This document shows, piece by piece, positions 14,258 to 21,819 of a DNA stretch of 64,000 nucleotides. The DNA is from a virus, in the IMG/VR virus record IMGVR_UViG_3300025727_000012, positions 1 to 64,000 of that record. One strand, 5' to 3'. Within the stretch, counting starts at the first letter, position 1; each line of letters starts with the position of its first letter. The translations under genes were made by a program, and so were the position numbers. The notes below the pieces were generated by a model, which saw nothing but the letters and a program-made list of their open reading frames with translations, did not search any database and was not told where the DNA came from.

Positions 14258-15232
14258 TCACCCCTCTAAAAATCTCTCTGCTAAGTCCTGAACTGCCTCT
14301 CGGAGTGCTGAAACATTCGCTACTTCTGTTTCCTGCTCCTCGATAGTAACGTAAAAGGTTTTTGGGACAAACTCACCTTCGAACAAAGTCTCTCCGTGAC
14401 TAGAGAAGAACTCGTAAGTCGTAGCAGCAGGGTCAGTCGTGTCGGACACTGCATTGGACAACTTGCCTAATAAATCCTTGTGGGAATAGAAGGTATCCCA
14501 GTCTTCTGCTTGCTCTAAATACATTTGGGCAGCAAGTGCCTGTGCTGTTTCAAAGTCTGTTGCAGTCTTTGTTTCTGAGCTTGAGTGAACTCTCTTGTAG
14601 TCGTCAGTTGTTGATGTCCCTGTTACTACATAAATTGACTCACCATTGATTACATCATTCATCTTTGCTTTTCTCTCTTCATCTTCTCGTTTATATCTAG
14701 CAGCCATCTCTTCATTTGTCTCTTGGTGAGTAGTGTATTTCTTTACGACACACCCAAACAACGATGTTTCAAATCCAATATGACGCTTCTTGCCCTTGAA
14801 CCTTGCCTTGAACTCGTCCTCTGTGAGAACTTGTGTCGTAACGAAATTGGTTTCCCAGTCTTGGTCGCTTGCTTGGACAATCTCATAACAATGGTTTGGA
14901 GTAACCAAGCGTTCGTCGTCATCGTCAAGAACAATGTGCTCCCTGGTAGGAGAATCATTGGCGAATGCTTTCTTGCCTGGGCCTGAATAGCAACTAAACA
15001 TATCAAGGTTTCCGATGCCCTTTACAGGAGTTTCAGAAGACTTGTTCATAAAGTTATTTGTTCTGTTATAAGTCCTCACGATAGCACCTGGGACAATGCC
15101 CTTTTCTGTTAGGCTTTCTACATAATCTTCCCTCACCAAGGTGCTTACCTTTAGGTAAGTTTGGAAGTCGTTACTCAATTCTTCACACTGCTTGCGAGTG
15201 TGCTTTGGATTTCCACAATATGTACACGGCAT
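14258..15232 (-). CDS. CCHC zinc-knuckle phage protein
   Basis: A 324-residue protein. Residues 3-16 (CTYCGNPKHTRKQC) are a perfect retroviral-type zinc knuckle, CX2CX4HX4C, which binds single-stranded nucleic acid. ATG 15232 puts the knuckle at the N-terminus; the earlier frame start runs toward the tRNA and is unlikely. The rest is acidic with a charged helix at about 170-200 (NEEMAARYKREDEERKAKM); no catalytic motif recognised. It lies next to the tRNA gene. Confidence 0.7.
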   Translation of the reverse strand: MPCTYCGNPKHTRKQCEELSNDFQTYLKVSTLVREDYVESLTEKGIVPGAIVRTYNRTNNFMNKSSETPVKGIGNLDMFSCYSGPGKKAFANDSPTREHIVLDDDDERLVTPNHCYEIVQASDQDWETNFVTTQVLTEDEFKARFKGKKRHIGFETSLFGCVVKKYTTHQETNEEMAARYKREDEERKAKMNDVINGESIYVVTGTSTTDDYKRVHSSSETKTATDFETAQALAAQMYLEQAEDWDTFYSHKDLLGKLSNAVSDTTDPAATTYEFFSSHGETLFEGEFVPKTFYVTIEEQETEVANVSALREAVQDLAERFLEG

Positions 15233-15271
15233 TATCTTAACCCCTGTCGTCGATCTTGTAAAATATAAAAG

Positions 15272-15345
<74 letters not shown>

Positions 15346-15412
15346 TTAATCTGTTATACCGATGCTTGTGGGCACCCTAGCATAAAAATAATGATTTGTA
15401 AATACAAAAGTT

Positions 15413-15505
15413 TCATAGGTTGTTTTTCCTGTACCAATCAAAAGCTACACTGCCAATAAAGATAGCAGCAGCAAGAATCGCAATCTCTCCAATAATCTCA
15501 AGCAC
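15413..15505 (-). CDS. 30-residue one-TM micro-protein (GTG start)
   Basis: Encodes one hydrophobic helix (LEIIGEIAILAAAIFIGSVA) and a basic end. The GTG follows GAGGGTGTAAAAA, and the gene overlaps the end of the next gene. Function unknown. Confidence 0.45.
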   Translation of the reverse strand: MLEIIGEIAILAAAIFIGSVAFDWYRKNNL

Positions 15506-15743
15506 TTTTTACACCCTCTTTCAATCTTATCAAGAACCTGGCTCTAACTGTAACGCACTGTGTACTCTTATGCAACAACAATCTACAAGAATACGAGTCT
15601 GGATGCCAGTTTGCTTCCGATGTCGGTTTACCGGCTAAATTATAGTACAACGACTTTAAAACCATAGCAGGCTCTCCGTTGTACAAACTGTATTCGTCCT
15701 GAACTAAAACAAGGTCGCCAGGTTTAAGCGTCCTCATAGGCAC
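15498..15743 (-). CDS. Small GDLV/KOW-like barrel protein
   Basis: An 81-residue protein with LKPGDLVLVQDEYSLYNGEP near the start. GTG 15743 directly follows the upstream TGA and has GGAGG 4 nt before; ATG 15737 is the alternative. Another member of the GDLV group. Confidence 0.6.
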   Translation of the reverse strand: MPMRTLKPGDLVLVQDEYSLYNGEPAMVLKSLYYNLAGKPTSEANWHPDSYSCRLLLHKSTQCVTVRARFLIRLKEGVKSA

Positions 15744-16154
15744 TCAACCTCCTGGATATATGAACGGGTTGTAATATTCATCAGTGTTGCCACTTGAATC
15801 TCCGAGATTTTCCGAGTCTTTGCGCTTCTTCTTCTGCTCTTCGAGCTTTCTCTTTAGCTTCTCTCTCTTATCGTTCTTGTTCAGGACACCCTCAACCATT
15901 GCTGGTAAGTAGCTGGGATCTCCGCCAGGGAAGACTCTGATTTTTTCTCCCGTTAACAAAGTCAAAACTGGATCGTTATTGACAATATCTTCGTGATAGA
16001 TGAACTCCCTGGCGGTGTAGTTTACGTACTTTGACTTTAGCCTACTATCGGACATATAATGCAAAATGTATCGGAACGTACCGTCATTCTTAGACTCAAG
16101 TACGGACCTACCATCTCCTTCAAGATAAGAAATGTGTTTTATCGTCCTCTTCAT
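15744..16154 (-). CDS. Hypothetical phage protein with basic tail
   Basis: A 136-residue protein of unknown function. It has a strand-rich N-terminal domain (GTFRYILHYMSDSRLKSKYV), then a highly charged helix (DKREKLKRKLEEQKKKRKD) and a flexible acidic/Gly/Pro end (YNPFIYPGG). Confidence 0.65.
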   Translation of the reverse strand: MKRTIKHISYLEGDGRSVLESKNDGTFRYILHYMSDSRLKSKYVNYTAREFIYHEDIVNNDPVLTLLTGEKIRVFPGGDPSYLPAMVEGVLNKNDKREKLKRKLEEQKKKRKDSENLGDSSGNTDEYYNPFIYPGG

Positions 16155-16184
16155 AAGCTTTAGTCCAGACCCTCTCGATACTAA

Positions 16185-16622
16185 TTAATCTACTTCAACC
16201 AACTCAATGTCAAAGTTCAAGTCCATCCCCGACAGGGGGTGATTAAAATCAACCAGTACCATCTCTTCGGCAACATCGTTAATCACACCTCGGACGGGAT
16301 GACCGTTGTTGTTACCCTCCACCATGACCCCAGGTTGGAACGGAAAGTCGACAGGAAACAACGTCTTTGGAACCTCTTGGACCGCATTTGGGTTTCTTAC
16401 ACCATATGCACTCTCTGTTGGGACTTTAATTGTCTTCTTTTGTCCCACCTTCATACCAGCCACGGCGGAATCGAACCCTGGAATCATCTCCCCTGCGCCA
16501 ACTGTGAAGCCGATGGCCTCGCCGCGCTTGTATGAGTTATCAAATTCTTTACCATCGTCCAAGGTACCCTTGTAGTGCACCTTTACACTGCGACCTTCTT
16601 TAGCGATCGTCTTCTTTCCCAT
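16185..16622 (-). CDS. SlyD-like FKBP-type peptidyl-prolyl isomerase
   Basis: A 145-residue FKBP-family prolyl isomerase/chaperone. Residues 10-70 hold the FKBP core (VKVHYKGTLDDGKEFDNSY, GAGEMIPGFDSAVAGMKVGQ). Residues 85-130 form a SlyD-type insert-in-flap region, ending DFNHPLSGMDLNFDIELVEV as in SlyD. The His/Cys-rich metal-binding tail of bacterial SlyD is missing. The enzyme isomerises X-Pro bonds and holds folding intermediates in the cytosol. With GroEL and the GroES-like protein it forms a phage folding set. Confidence 0.88.
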   Translation of the reverse strand: MGKKTIAKEGRSVKVHYKGTLDDGKEFDNSYKRGEAIGFTVGAGEMIPGFDSAVAGMKVGQKKTIKVPTESAYGVRNPNAVQEVPKTLFPVDFPFQPGVMVEGNNNGHPVRGVINDVAEEMVLVDFNHPLSGMDLNFDIELVEVD

Positions 16623-16638
16623 AACAATTTCTCCTCTG

Positions 16639-16656
16639 CCCGATCGGGCTTTTTAG
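16639..16656. other. Perfect hairpin between 16653-gene and FKBP gene
   Basis: GCCCGATCGGGC followed on the plus strand by TTTTTAG has the form of an intrinsic terminator for plus-strand transcripts. On the coding minus strand the same hairpin has A5 before and the FKBP ribosome site (GAGGAG) after it. It could block antisense transcription or shape the FKBP leader. Confidence 0.45.
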
Positions 16657-16904
16657 TTTAATTCAACCTCTTCTGTGGAGGGCGACCCGACCACAGTGTC
16701 CCAGTTAAAGGTTCTAAAACCCTGGCTATCAAGATCCCAAACTAGCTCTCGACCTTCAGTATAGTTTCTTGATGCGTCTTTATCTTTATTCTTAACCTTC
16801 CCATCCAAAAAATTCGATGGCAAGTCCGCGTTGCGAACAAAATTCATCGTACGTTCTTCTCCAGAACTCTTTACAAAAGTTGCGTTATATCCCTTTACCT
16901 TCAT
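16653..16904 (-). CDS. Phage SH3-like barrel protein (DUF2693-like)
   Basis: An 83-residue protein. The order KGYNATFVKSSGEERTMNFV - DLP - basic loop - LVWDLDSQGFRTFNWD matches the phage SH3-barrel family (DUF2693 type), in which a strand pair, a KKDG-RTM turn and a final V-D-----WR-F strand recur. ATG 16904 has GAGG 8 nt upstream; a GTG 11 codons earlier is less likely. Function unknown. Confidence 0.65.
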   Translation of the reverse strand: MKVKGYNATFVKSSGEERTMNFVRNADLPSNFLDGKVKNKDKDASRNYTEGRELVWDLDSQGFRTFNWDTVVGSPSTEEVELN

Positions 16905-16927
16905 TTCTACTTCCTCTTCAGGAGCTA

Positions 16928-17191
16928 TTAACTCCACTTATTATAGTTATTCACACCCTTGTAAGTAGGGCGGACGTCTTCACTAGAAAAATAAACCACA
17001 TTTTGCTCACTGACTAGTGAACTGAGTGCTTGCTCAAAAAGCGGGGGCTCTACTAATAATTGGAGAGATACCCCATCCTGCACACAATAGTTAAGCAGGC
17101 TCGCTCTGGTGATGCCAACCTGATCATTTCTGCTTGGCAGGTTTTCCATAATCAATCGCTTAACCTCTGTTAGTTTAGCATTTCTTCTCAT
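16928..17191 (-). CDS. Hypothetical protein, winged-helix-like
   Basis: An 87-residue protein of unknown function. Basic helix (LTEVKRLIMENLPS), then GITRASLLNYCVQDGVSLQL and a short wing-like hairpin (NVVYFSSEDVR) suggest a winged-helix fold, by pattern only. ATGA overlap with the preceding gene. Confidence 0.6.
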   Translation of the reverse strand: MRRNAKLTEVKRLIMENLPSRNDQVGITRASLLNYCVQDGVSLQLLVEPPLFEQALSSLVSEQNVVYFSSEDVRPTYKGVNNYNKWS

Positions 17192-17364
17192 TTGTATTCT
17201 ATGCCTTCGATTTCTTCAATTTCTGCACAATGGTACCATCCATCATTGGACCGATCACTAAACACCACATAAACCATAAACAGTGCGTACGCCTTTACAG
17301 TACACGGGGACCGGTGACGTACACACCAATAAAACTTTTCTAGTTTTATATCCCCCGACCTCAC
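17188..17364 (-). CDS. 58-residue hypothetical protein (GTG start)
   Basis: An open frame between two overlapping neighbours: its GTG begins on the last base of the upstream TAG and its TGA overlaps the next ATG. Aromatic, strand-rich (LEKFYWCVRHRSPCTVKAYA) with an acidic tail. Function unknown. Confidence 0.5.
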   Translation of the reverse strand: MRSGDIKLEKFYWCVRHRSPCTVKAYALFMVYVVFSDRSNDGWYHCAEIEEIEGIEYK

Positions 17365-17621
17365 TATAAAGCTTTGGACTCCACAGTGTAGGACTCGGGT
17401 CTAATAGTCCTGAAAAACACATACAATCTCTCAACCAGGACGAGAGGGTCTGTTTCTTTACAGATCCTTAAAAACTGGTCTCCAAGGATCGAAGTGTCTC
17501 TGAACCTGGACAAGTTCAAATCTACAAAGGTGCGGCGGGCATCACGCTCGTTCTCTTCATAGATCGTTTCCGTCTTAGTATCTTGTCCAGGGATATGATC
17601 AGTCACAGTGATTGCGTACAT
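17364..17621 (-). CDS. Hypothetical phage protein
   Basis: An 85-residue soluble protein of unknown function (MYAITVTDHIPGQDTKTETI, then DARRTFVDLNLSRFRD). It follows 17623-17805 by one base. Confidence 0.65.
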   Translation of the reverse strand: MYAITVTDHIPGQDTKTETIYEENERDARRTFVDLNLSRFRDTSILGDQFLRICKETDPLVLVERLYVFFRTIRPESYTVESKAL

Positions 17622-17622
17622 T

Positions 17623-17805
17623 TTATTTTCTCGTGCTCTCTAAAGCCTCTGTCCGAAGTTCCTTCAAGTCCTTGATTGCTTGAAGACATGCCTTTCTAAG
17701 CCTCCTGCCTGCTGCGGCGTTACCCTGCTCAGTCTTAGTCGCGTCTGTTAAATTTTCCTCTGAAGATAATACTTCGAGTAATGTTTTCAAGTTTTCTAGA
17801 ATCAT
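17623..17805 (-). CDS. Histone H1/Hc1-like small protein
   Basis: A 60-residue helical protein. TEQGNAAAGRRLRKACLQAI matches the 'GN-AAG-R-RKAL-EI' core of Hc1-like proteins, which coat DNA in Chlamydia and occur as short versions in phages. Likely binds phage or host DNA. It has its own consensus promoter (17830-17867) and heads a leftward run of small genes. Confidence 0.65.
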   Translation of the reverse strand: MILENLKTLLEVLSSEENLTDATKTEQGNAAAGRRLRKACLQAIKDLKELRTEALESTRK

Positions 17806-17829
17806 AATATTCTCCTTCTATGTATTCTC

Positions 17830-17867
17830 TGTTTATATATTATTACAAACTTGTCCTGATTTGTCAA
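17830..17867 (-). promoter_or_regulatory. Host-like sigma-70 promoter
   Basis: Coding strand TTGACA followed after 16-19 bp by an AT-rich -10 region (TAATAATATATAA). Lies 25 bp before the Hc1-like gene. Confidence 0.65.
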
Positions 17868-17900
17868 GCTACTTATGTAATTCTTTTTCTAGCGTTACCC

Positions 17901-18035
17901 TCAATCGCCGAATACTCCTTCTTTTACCAAAATAGAATATACGATTTTGGGTAATACAAGGACAGCGCCCATAGCCAGGGTAGAGACTATAAGGCCGTCA
18001 ATAACAACATTTGGAATAAGGTTTTTAATTTTCAT
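17901..18035 (-). CDS. 44-residue one-TM protein
   Basis: MKIKNLIPNVVIDG, a hydrophobic helix (LIVSTLAMGAVLVLPKIVYS) and a short charged end. Function unknown. Confidence 0.55.
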   Translation of the reverse strand: MKIKNLIPNVVIDGLIVSTLAMGAVLVLPKIVYSILVKEGVFGD

Positions 18036-18045
18036 ATTTGACCAT

Positions 18046-18297
18046 CTATGTTTCGAGAGTTACACTAAGAGGTTGAACTCTGTCTACGAACTTTTTGTTC
18101 TTCTCAGGGACAAAATCAGTTTTAACCAGTTCAAAGTAGTCCTCCTCGAACTCCCCCCACTCCTGCAAGTCTGGGAAATAGATCATATGTTTATTGTTTG
18201 TCTCACTTAGTTTAATATAGACACCCACAGTGCCATTGACATTGTTGTCGAAAAGATCGTAATCTTTGACAATCAAAACATCTTCGCCTTTAGTCAT
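18046..18297 (-). CDS. Small KOW-like barrel protein
   Basis: An 83-residue protein: MTKGEDVLIVKDYDLFDNNV, then GTVGVYIKLSE and MIYFPDLQEWGEFEED. Strand order and Gly turns resemble the GDLV barrels. ATG 18297 with AAGGA upstream is preferred to the longer frame. Function unknown. Confidence 0.6.
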   Translation of the reverse strand: MTKGEDVLIVKDYDLFDNNVNGTVGVYIKLSETNNKHMIYFPDLQEWGEFEEDYFELVKTDFVPEKNKKFVDRVQPLSVTLET

Positions 18298-18299
18298 CT

Positions 18300-18557
18300 T
18301 TAATCCTTGCAAATAAGATTGTTTTGCCTAAGAGCATCAGACAAATTCTGACACAGTGTCAACCTAACTTCTTCATCATCTGTGACTGTCCGCTCTAAAA
18401 GTCCTCTCAGCACGACAAACACCTTTTCATAGTTGTTCTCTGCTTCTTCAATCGATTTTGTGTCTAGATTGTCGATGTCGTGGAAAGTACAGGAAGAGTC
18501 CCCATCTTCTAAGTGCACAACTAAGTTCTTGCCGAATCTTTTTCTATTGGAAATCAT
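18300..18557 (-). CDS. Hypothetical phage protein
   Basis: An 85-residue acidic protein of unknown function with a long helix (DTKSIEEAENNYEKVFVVLR) followed by LTLCQNLSDALRQNN. Overlaps the upstream gene by 14 nt. Confidence 0.65.
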   Translation of the reverse strand: MISNRKRFGKNLVVHLEDGDSSCTFHDIDNLDTKSIEEAENNYEKVFVVLRGLLERTVTDDEEVRLTLCQNLSDALRQNNLICKD

Positions 18558-18753
18558 TTAACCTACCTACATCTCCAGCCACGTCAATGATCGCATCTGC
18601 CAAATTGACAGCAGAGTCAATGTCAAAGGAAAATTCCTTGTCGCCGACAACTAAAACCACACCTTCATCGGTGGGCCTGACTTCGATCCTGTTCATATCA
18701 CCGTTTGGGGTGAAAGAATAAAATGTTAATTTTTTCGGTGCTTGTGAAAACAC
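18544..18753 (-). CDS. Hypothetical phage protein
   Basis: A 69-residue protein with regular strands (LTFYSFTPNGDMNRIEVRPT, GVVLVVGDKEFSFDI) and a C-terminal helix. Function unknown. Overlaps 18726-18950 by 28 nt. Confidence 0.6.
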   Translation of the reverse strand: MFSQAPKKLTFYSFTPNGDMNRIEVRPTDEGVVLVVGDKEFSFDIDSAVNLADAIIDVAGDVGRLNDFQ

Positions 18754-18950
18754 TCCGTATCCCTTTCAGAAATTAGTCTCCATTCTTTATAAGAAACAAC
18801 GCTGCCTTCTTGCAGTCCGTTCATCATAACAATGTTATAACGATCAATCCCTATATACCCTACCACCTTTCCGAAAAGATTTAAAGGTTTACCGTAGGGA
18901 TAATCACGAAGAAAGACTATTTGTCCGGTAATAAATTCTCTTTCGTACAT
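18726..18950 (-). CDS. Small KOW-like barrel protein, no clear ribosome site
   Basis: A 74-residue protein: TGQIVFLRDYPYGK, FGKVVGYIGIDRYNIVMMNG, then a Cys/His-rich tail (DTECFHKHRK). No Shine-Dalgarno is visible; CTATTTACTTT runs straight into ATG, so it may be leaderless or start elsewhere. Barrel-like, function unknown. Confidence 0.55.
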   Translation of the reverse strand: MYEREFITGQIVFLRDYPYGKPLNLFGKVVGYIGIDRYNIVMMNGLQEGSVVSYKEWRLISERDTECFHKHRKN

Positions 18951-18998
18951 AAAGTAAATAGTTGTGAGAAATCATTTTTAAATAACCATCACTAAAAT

Positions 18999-19118
18999 TC
19001 AACTGCTTCGGTAGAACAGGACGCCCAAAATAGTCAAAAAGCTCGACCAAGACGCGATATAGCCAACACTCCGAACGACGTCAATGTGTTGTGCTTCCCA
19101 GACAGCCATATATTCCAT
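18999..19118 (-). CDS. 39-residue one-TM micro-protein
   Basis: MEYMAVWEAQHIDVVRSVGY followed by a hydrophobic stretch (IASWSSFLTILGVLFY). It begins five bases after the stop of 19123-19746. Function unknown. Confidence 0.5.
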   Translation of the reverse strand: MEYMAVWEAQHIDVVRSVGYIASWSSFLTILGVLFYRSS

Positions 19119-19122
19119 TACA

Positions 19123-19746
19123 TTATCCTAAAATCTTTTTCTGAATTGACCTTACTGCCATTCTCTGGAGTCGTGGAAGTTTCTCGTATGTTTCCAATTC
19201 TACGCCTTCCTTTGTCATAAAGGGTCTATTGTTAACTCTAGTCATGAACTCGCCTTCTTGACCCATTGCCAGGTCTCCTTGCATACTCTTCTTACCATAA
19301 CCAGGAAACTCAGCGTTGTTTGTTCCGATCAGGTGTGCGTCTTTGCCGCCCTTTGGAAACACGATAACAGAGTCCTGACAGAACTTCTCACCCAGGGCAG
19401 CGATTCTACTCACAAAGTCTGCATCATCATTGATGTTTACGCAGAACAAACTGTTCTCTTTAACCTCTTTCGCCAATGGTGTACCAAACTTCTCTATGTA
19501 AGATCCGTCAACCTTGGTAACACCATACCCAAGACCAAGCAATGTCGCCTTGAGGTCTCGGTTTCTCTCCATGTTATCACCACCAATCACTGCCTTCTCT
19601 GTGCATTGGTCTGATTCGTCTGTATCATCTCTGAACGCTGTGATCACAGCACAGTCGTGCTCTTGGATGTGTTTATAGACTCTACTTAGTCCAGATTCAT
19701 TTACGAATCCACGCCACTCATTCAATATTTCTTTCATGTCACTCAC
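19123..19746 (-). CDS. Probable virion-associated protein with EWRGFVNE motif
   Basis: A 207-residue protein. The N-terminus (KEILNEWRGFVNES) is of the 'WR-FLNE' kind seen at the start of many virion or injected proteins of large marine phages. The following part (AVITAFRDD... RNRDLKATLLGLGYGVTKVD) resembles small DUF3293-type domains. GTG 19746 has AGGAGG 6 nt upstream; ATG 19737 is the alternative. Function unknown. Confidence 0.6.
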   Translation of the reverse strand: MSDMKEILNEWRGFVNESGLSRVYKHIQEHDCAVITAFRDDTDESDQCTEKAVIGGDNMERNRDLKATLLGLGYGVTKVDGSYIEKFGTPLAKEVKENSLFCVNINDDADFVSRIAALGEKFCQDSVIVFPKGGKDAHLIGTNNAEFPGYGKKSMQGDLAMGQEGEFMTRVNNRPFMTKEGVELETYEKLPRLQRMAVRSIQKKILG

Positions 19747-19767
19747 TTTCTTCCTCCTATTTTTATA

Positions 19768-20682
19768 TTAAAACCAATCTACTCCAAACGTGCAATTTTT
19801 TGCGTCTTCCCAGTGGGCGAACTCCTTGCATTCCGTTAAGGAGTATAGCTTTAAAAGCTCTCCACCAAAGGTTGACTTACCTTTTATCAGGCCGTCCTCC
19901 CATTGAAAGTGCCACCATTCTGCCCCTGTGAACTTCCCACCCCTCATAAACCAGCTTCTTGCTCTGATGGGCTGCCACCCATGCTTTTTTGCCAGGTCTG
20001 TTATCGAAAAAAATCGGTCCTCGACCAAGACCCTGGTGTGGTTGTACGTATATCCAGACAACTTTACCTTGGGTACGCTTTCGTTCTCTGTCCTACACCA
20101 GACGTTCCATCGCCTGTCACCAGACTCTTCTACAACATATCTTTCCTTTTTGGGGTTGTTCATTCCCGAATCCAGAGCCATGTCAAGGGCCAAGCCGGTG
20201 TAGTGCATAGACTTTGTACTTCTAGATTTCGACTTAGAACTGTCGTGTAAAGGGCGGCGGGCACCTGCACTAGTGATTACACCTCCGAGTGCAAGAACGT
20301 CGCCTCTAAAGGCGTTATAAGCCTCTGCTGCATCTTCTCTGAGGTAAAATCGATTGTATCCACCGCTGCCGTCAACCTTGTCCGCTTCGACCTTGACCCA
20401 TTTCATTTTGTGAAGAGTTTCTACCGGATCTGGGTGCTTCCCCAATTCAAATTTGGATGAGCCCTCGCCGGCAGCATCAAGAGATTCATTTAGCGCCCTC
20501 ATTGTGCCGCGACCTACTATACCGTCAGCGTGGATATGCGCAGACTCTTGAAACTTTTCCACTTGATGCGCTGTGCCTCTGCCAAAAATTCCGTCCGCAA
20601 CTCCACAGTTGTGACCTAAAACATTCAGGGCCAACTGCAACTCCTTCACATCTTCCCCTCTAGAACCTATCTTTAAGAACAC
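19768..20682 (-). CDS. Endolysin: PG-binding + M15 D,D/L,D-peptidase
   Basis: A 304-residue peptidoglycan hydrolase. Residues 1-70 hold two PG_binding_1 repeats (GSRGEDVKELQLALNVLGHN, ADGIFGRGT, ADGIVGRGT). The catalytic domain has the M15/VanY zinc motifs: SMHYTGLALD (SxHxxGxAxD) and EWWHFQW. It cuts peptide cross-links of the cell wall at lysis. No signal peptide is seen, so it needs a holin to reach the wall. A CTACTTA motif lies 26 bp upstream, shared with other probable late genes. Confidence 0.88.
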   Translation of the reverse strand: MFLKIGSRGEDVKELQLALNVLGHNCGVADGIFGRGTAHQVEKFQESAHIHADGIVGRGTMRALNESLDAAGEGSSKFELGKHPDPVETLHKMKWVKVEADKVDGSGGYNRFYLREDAAEAYNAFRGDVLALGGVITSAGARRPLHDSSKSKSRSTKSMHYTGLALDMALDSGMNNPKKERYVVEESGDRRWNVWCRTENESVPKVKLSGYTYNHTRVLVEDRFFSITDLAKKHGWQPIRARSWFMRGGKFTGAEWWHFQWEDGLIKGKSTFGGELLKLYSLTECKEFAHWEDAKNCTFGVDWF

Positions 20683-20727
20683 AATTTAAACCTCCTACTA
20701 CAAAACATAAGTAGTACAGCAGGGGGC

Positions 20728-20982
20728 TTAATTGCTAGTTTCTTTAAGGTTCTGGGGGTCTTTTAGGATGTCTTCCATTTCGTTACGAAAGCTGCTCAAC
20801 TCCCTCATACACCCTTTAAAGTTGTACTTCTTTGGGTCTTGACTGAGTGCCTTAATTGTGTTGCAAGCCTTCTTTACTTTTGGGCTGTAGGCGTGTGGAA
20901 TGTCAACAACCTTGGTGGACTTCACTTTGTCTGTGCAGGCAAGCGTAGTAACGGCTGCAAAGATTAAAACTAAATAAAACAT
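20728..20982 (-). CDS. Small phage lipoprotein
   Basis: An 84-residue predicted lipoprotein: MFYLVLIFAAVTTLAC with Cys16 in the lipobox. The mature part is basic and helical (SPKVKKACNTIKALSQDPKK). ATG 20982 has GGAG 7 nt upstream; an ATG four codons earlier is possible. Placed next to the endolysin, so it could be an outer-membrane spanin-like subunit; this is only positional. Confidence 0.65.
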   Translation of the reverse strand: MFYLVLIFAAVTTLACTDKVKSTKVVDIPHAYSPKVKKACNTIKALSQDPKKYNFKGCMRELSSFRNEMEDILKDPQNLKETSN

Positions 20983-20983
20983 T

Positions 20984-21088
20984 TTACTCTCCATAAAAAA
21001 GATCTCTAAGGCGCTCGACACAAAGCGTCAAAACGTACAAACTAAGAAACGATAGGGTCCAGCAAATTACAGAAACCAATATACTCAT
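20984..21088 (-). CDS. 34-residue one-TM micro-protein
   Basis: MSILVSVICWTLSFLSLYVL is one hydrophobic helix followed by a charged tail (CVERLRDLFYGE). It lies between the lipoprotein and the DUF2061 gene, overlapping the latter by 4 nt. With the lipoprotein at 20728-20982 it would fit a two-part spanin arrangement, but it is very short. Confidence 0.5.
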   Translation of the reverse strand: MSILVSVICWTLSFLSLYVLTLCVERLRDLFYGE

Positions 21089-21291
21089 TTATCCTTGACA
21101 CCCCACTTGAACATATACCAGGCCCGCTCGTGAAAGTAATAGAGGACCATCTTCGTGATTATCTCAAGGCCTCCGATTGCTACACCTATCGTAATGTCTC
21201 CAGATACTAACCAGCCGAGGAGAAAAGTATCAATCGTGCCGACCACCCTCCAGGTCAGTGCCTTAGCTAAATGTCTTTTTCTTGCGACCAT
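21085..21291 (-). CDS. DUF2061 membrane protein
   Basis: A 68-residue membrane protein of the DUF2061 family. The signature RHLAKALTWRVVGTIDTFLL, the LEIITKMVLYYFHERAWY centre and two TM helices match well. Found in bacteria, often near sulfur-metabolism genes, and in phages; its role is unknown. Confidence 0.8.
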   Translation of the reverse strand: MVARKRHLAKALTWRVVGTIDTFLLGWLVSGDITIGVAIGGLEIITKMVLYYFHERAWYMFKWGVKDK

Positions 21292-21449
21292 AACTTGATC
21301 CCTCCATCGTGATAGTGTTTGTATTCGAAACTGTTCTCTATTTTCTCGAAGATTATAATCGCCAACTTCTCAACCTCAGTAGAGGGTAAAGGAAGGTTCT
21401 TGCTGATAGCATCCTCTAGCAATTCAAACATAAGCCTTTTGTTGTTCAT
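21267..21449 (-). CDS. Hypothetical phage protein
   Basis: A 60-residue protein (MNNKRLMFELLEDAISKNLP) with a central helix and a His-rich HYHDGG motif. Overlaps the DUF2061 gene by 25 nt. Function unknown. Confidence 0.55.
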   Translation of the reverse strand: MNNKRLMFELLEDAISKNLPLPSTEVEKLAIIIFEKIENSFEYKHYHDGGIKLWSQEKDI

Positions 21450-21566
21450 AATCTACGCCGCCTGTAAAATCTCTCTGTACTTAATTAGGGCTAGTTCTTT
21501 TTTCTTACACTCAAGCATCATATCATAGTCTACGCCATAACTTCTAACTTTGTTGTATGTAATAAC

Positions 21567-21595
21567 AATCTACACAGTAGTGGTTAGATAGTCAA
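21567..21595 (-). promoter_or_regulatory. Probable sigma-70-type promoter
   Basis: TTGACT-17 bp-TAGATT on the coding strand, in the space before 21267-21449. The intervening 21450-21566 holds only a weak 22-codon frame. Confidence 0.5.
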
Positions 21596-21819
21596 TCAAT
21601 ATTGTCGCAAATTATCTCTGATTCTGTTTCTATCCAAACTTTTGCGCCACAAGGTAAGGGTTTATCTGGTGAATAAATGACTTTGCAGGGCCCACTTACA
21701 TAGACCTCGTGACAATAGGTGTTACTCTTGTAAGTCTTTACGGTTATAACCGGCTCCCTCTCTCCAGTTTTTGAATTAGATTTTATTTTATGCTGATTTA
21801 CGTGAATCTTTTTTTTCAT
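21592..21819 (-). CDS. Hypothetical phage protein
   Basis: A 75-residue strand-rich, basic protein (ITVKTYKSNTYCHEVYVSGP, IYSPDKPLPCGAKVWIETES) with four cysteines. Function unknown. Overlaps the upstream gene by 4 nt. Confidence 0.6.
   Translation of the reverse strand: MKKKIHVNQHKIKSNSKTGEREPVITVKTYKSNTYCHEVYVSGPCKVIYSPDKPLPCGAKVWIETESEIICDNID

Noticed and set aside
21450-21566. 22-codon frame (MMLECKKKELALIKYREILQ...)
   Set aside because: No ribosome site and tandem ATGs in AT-rich sequence; could be chance.
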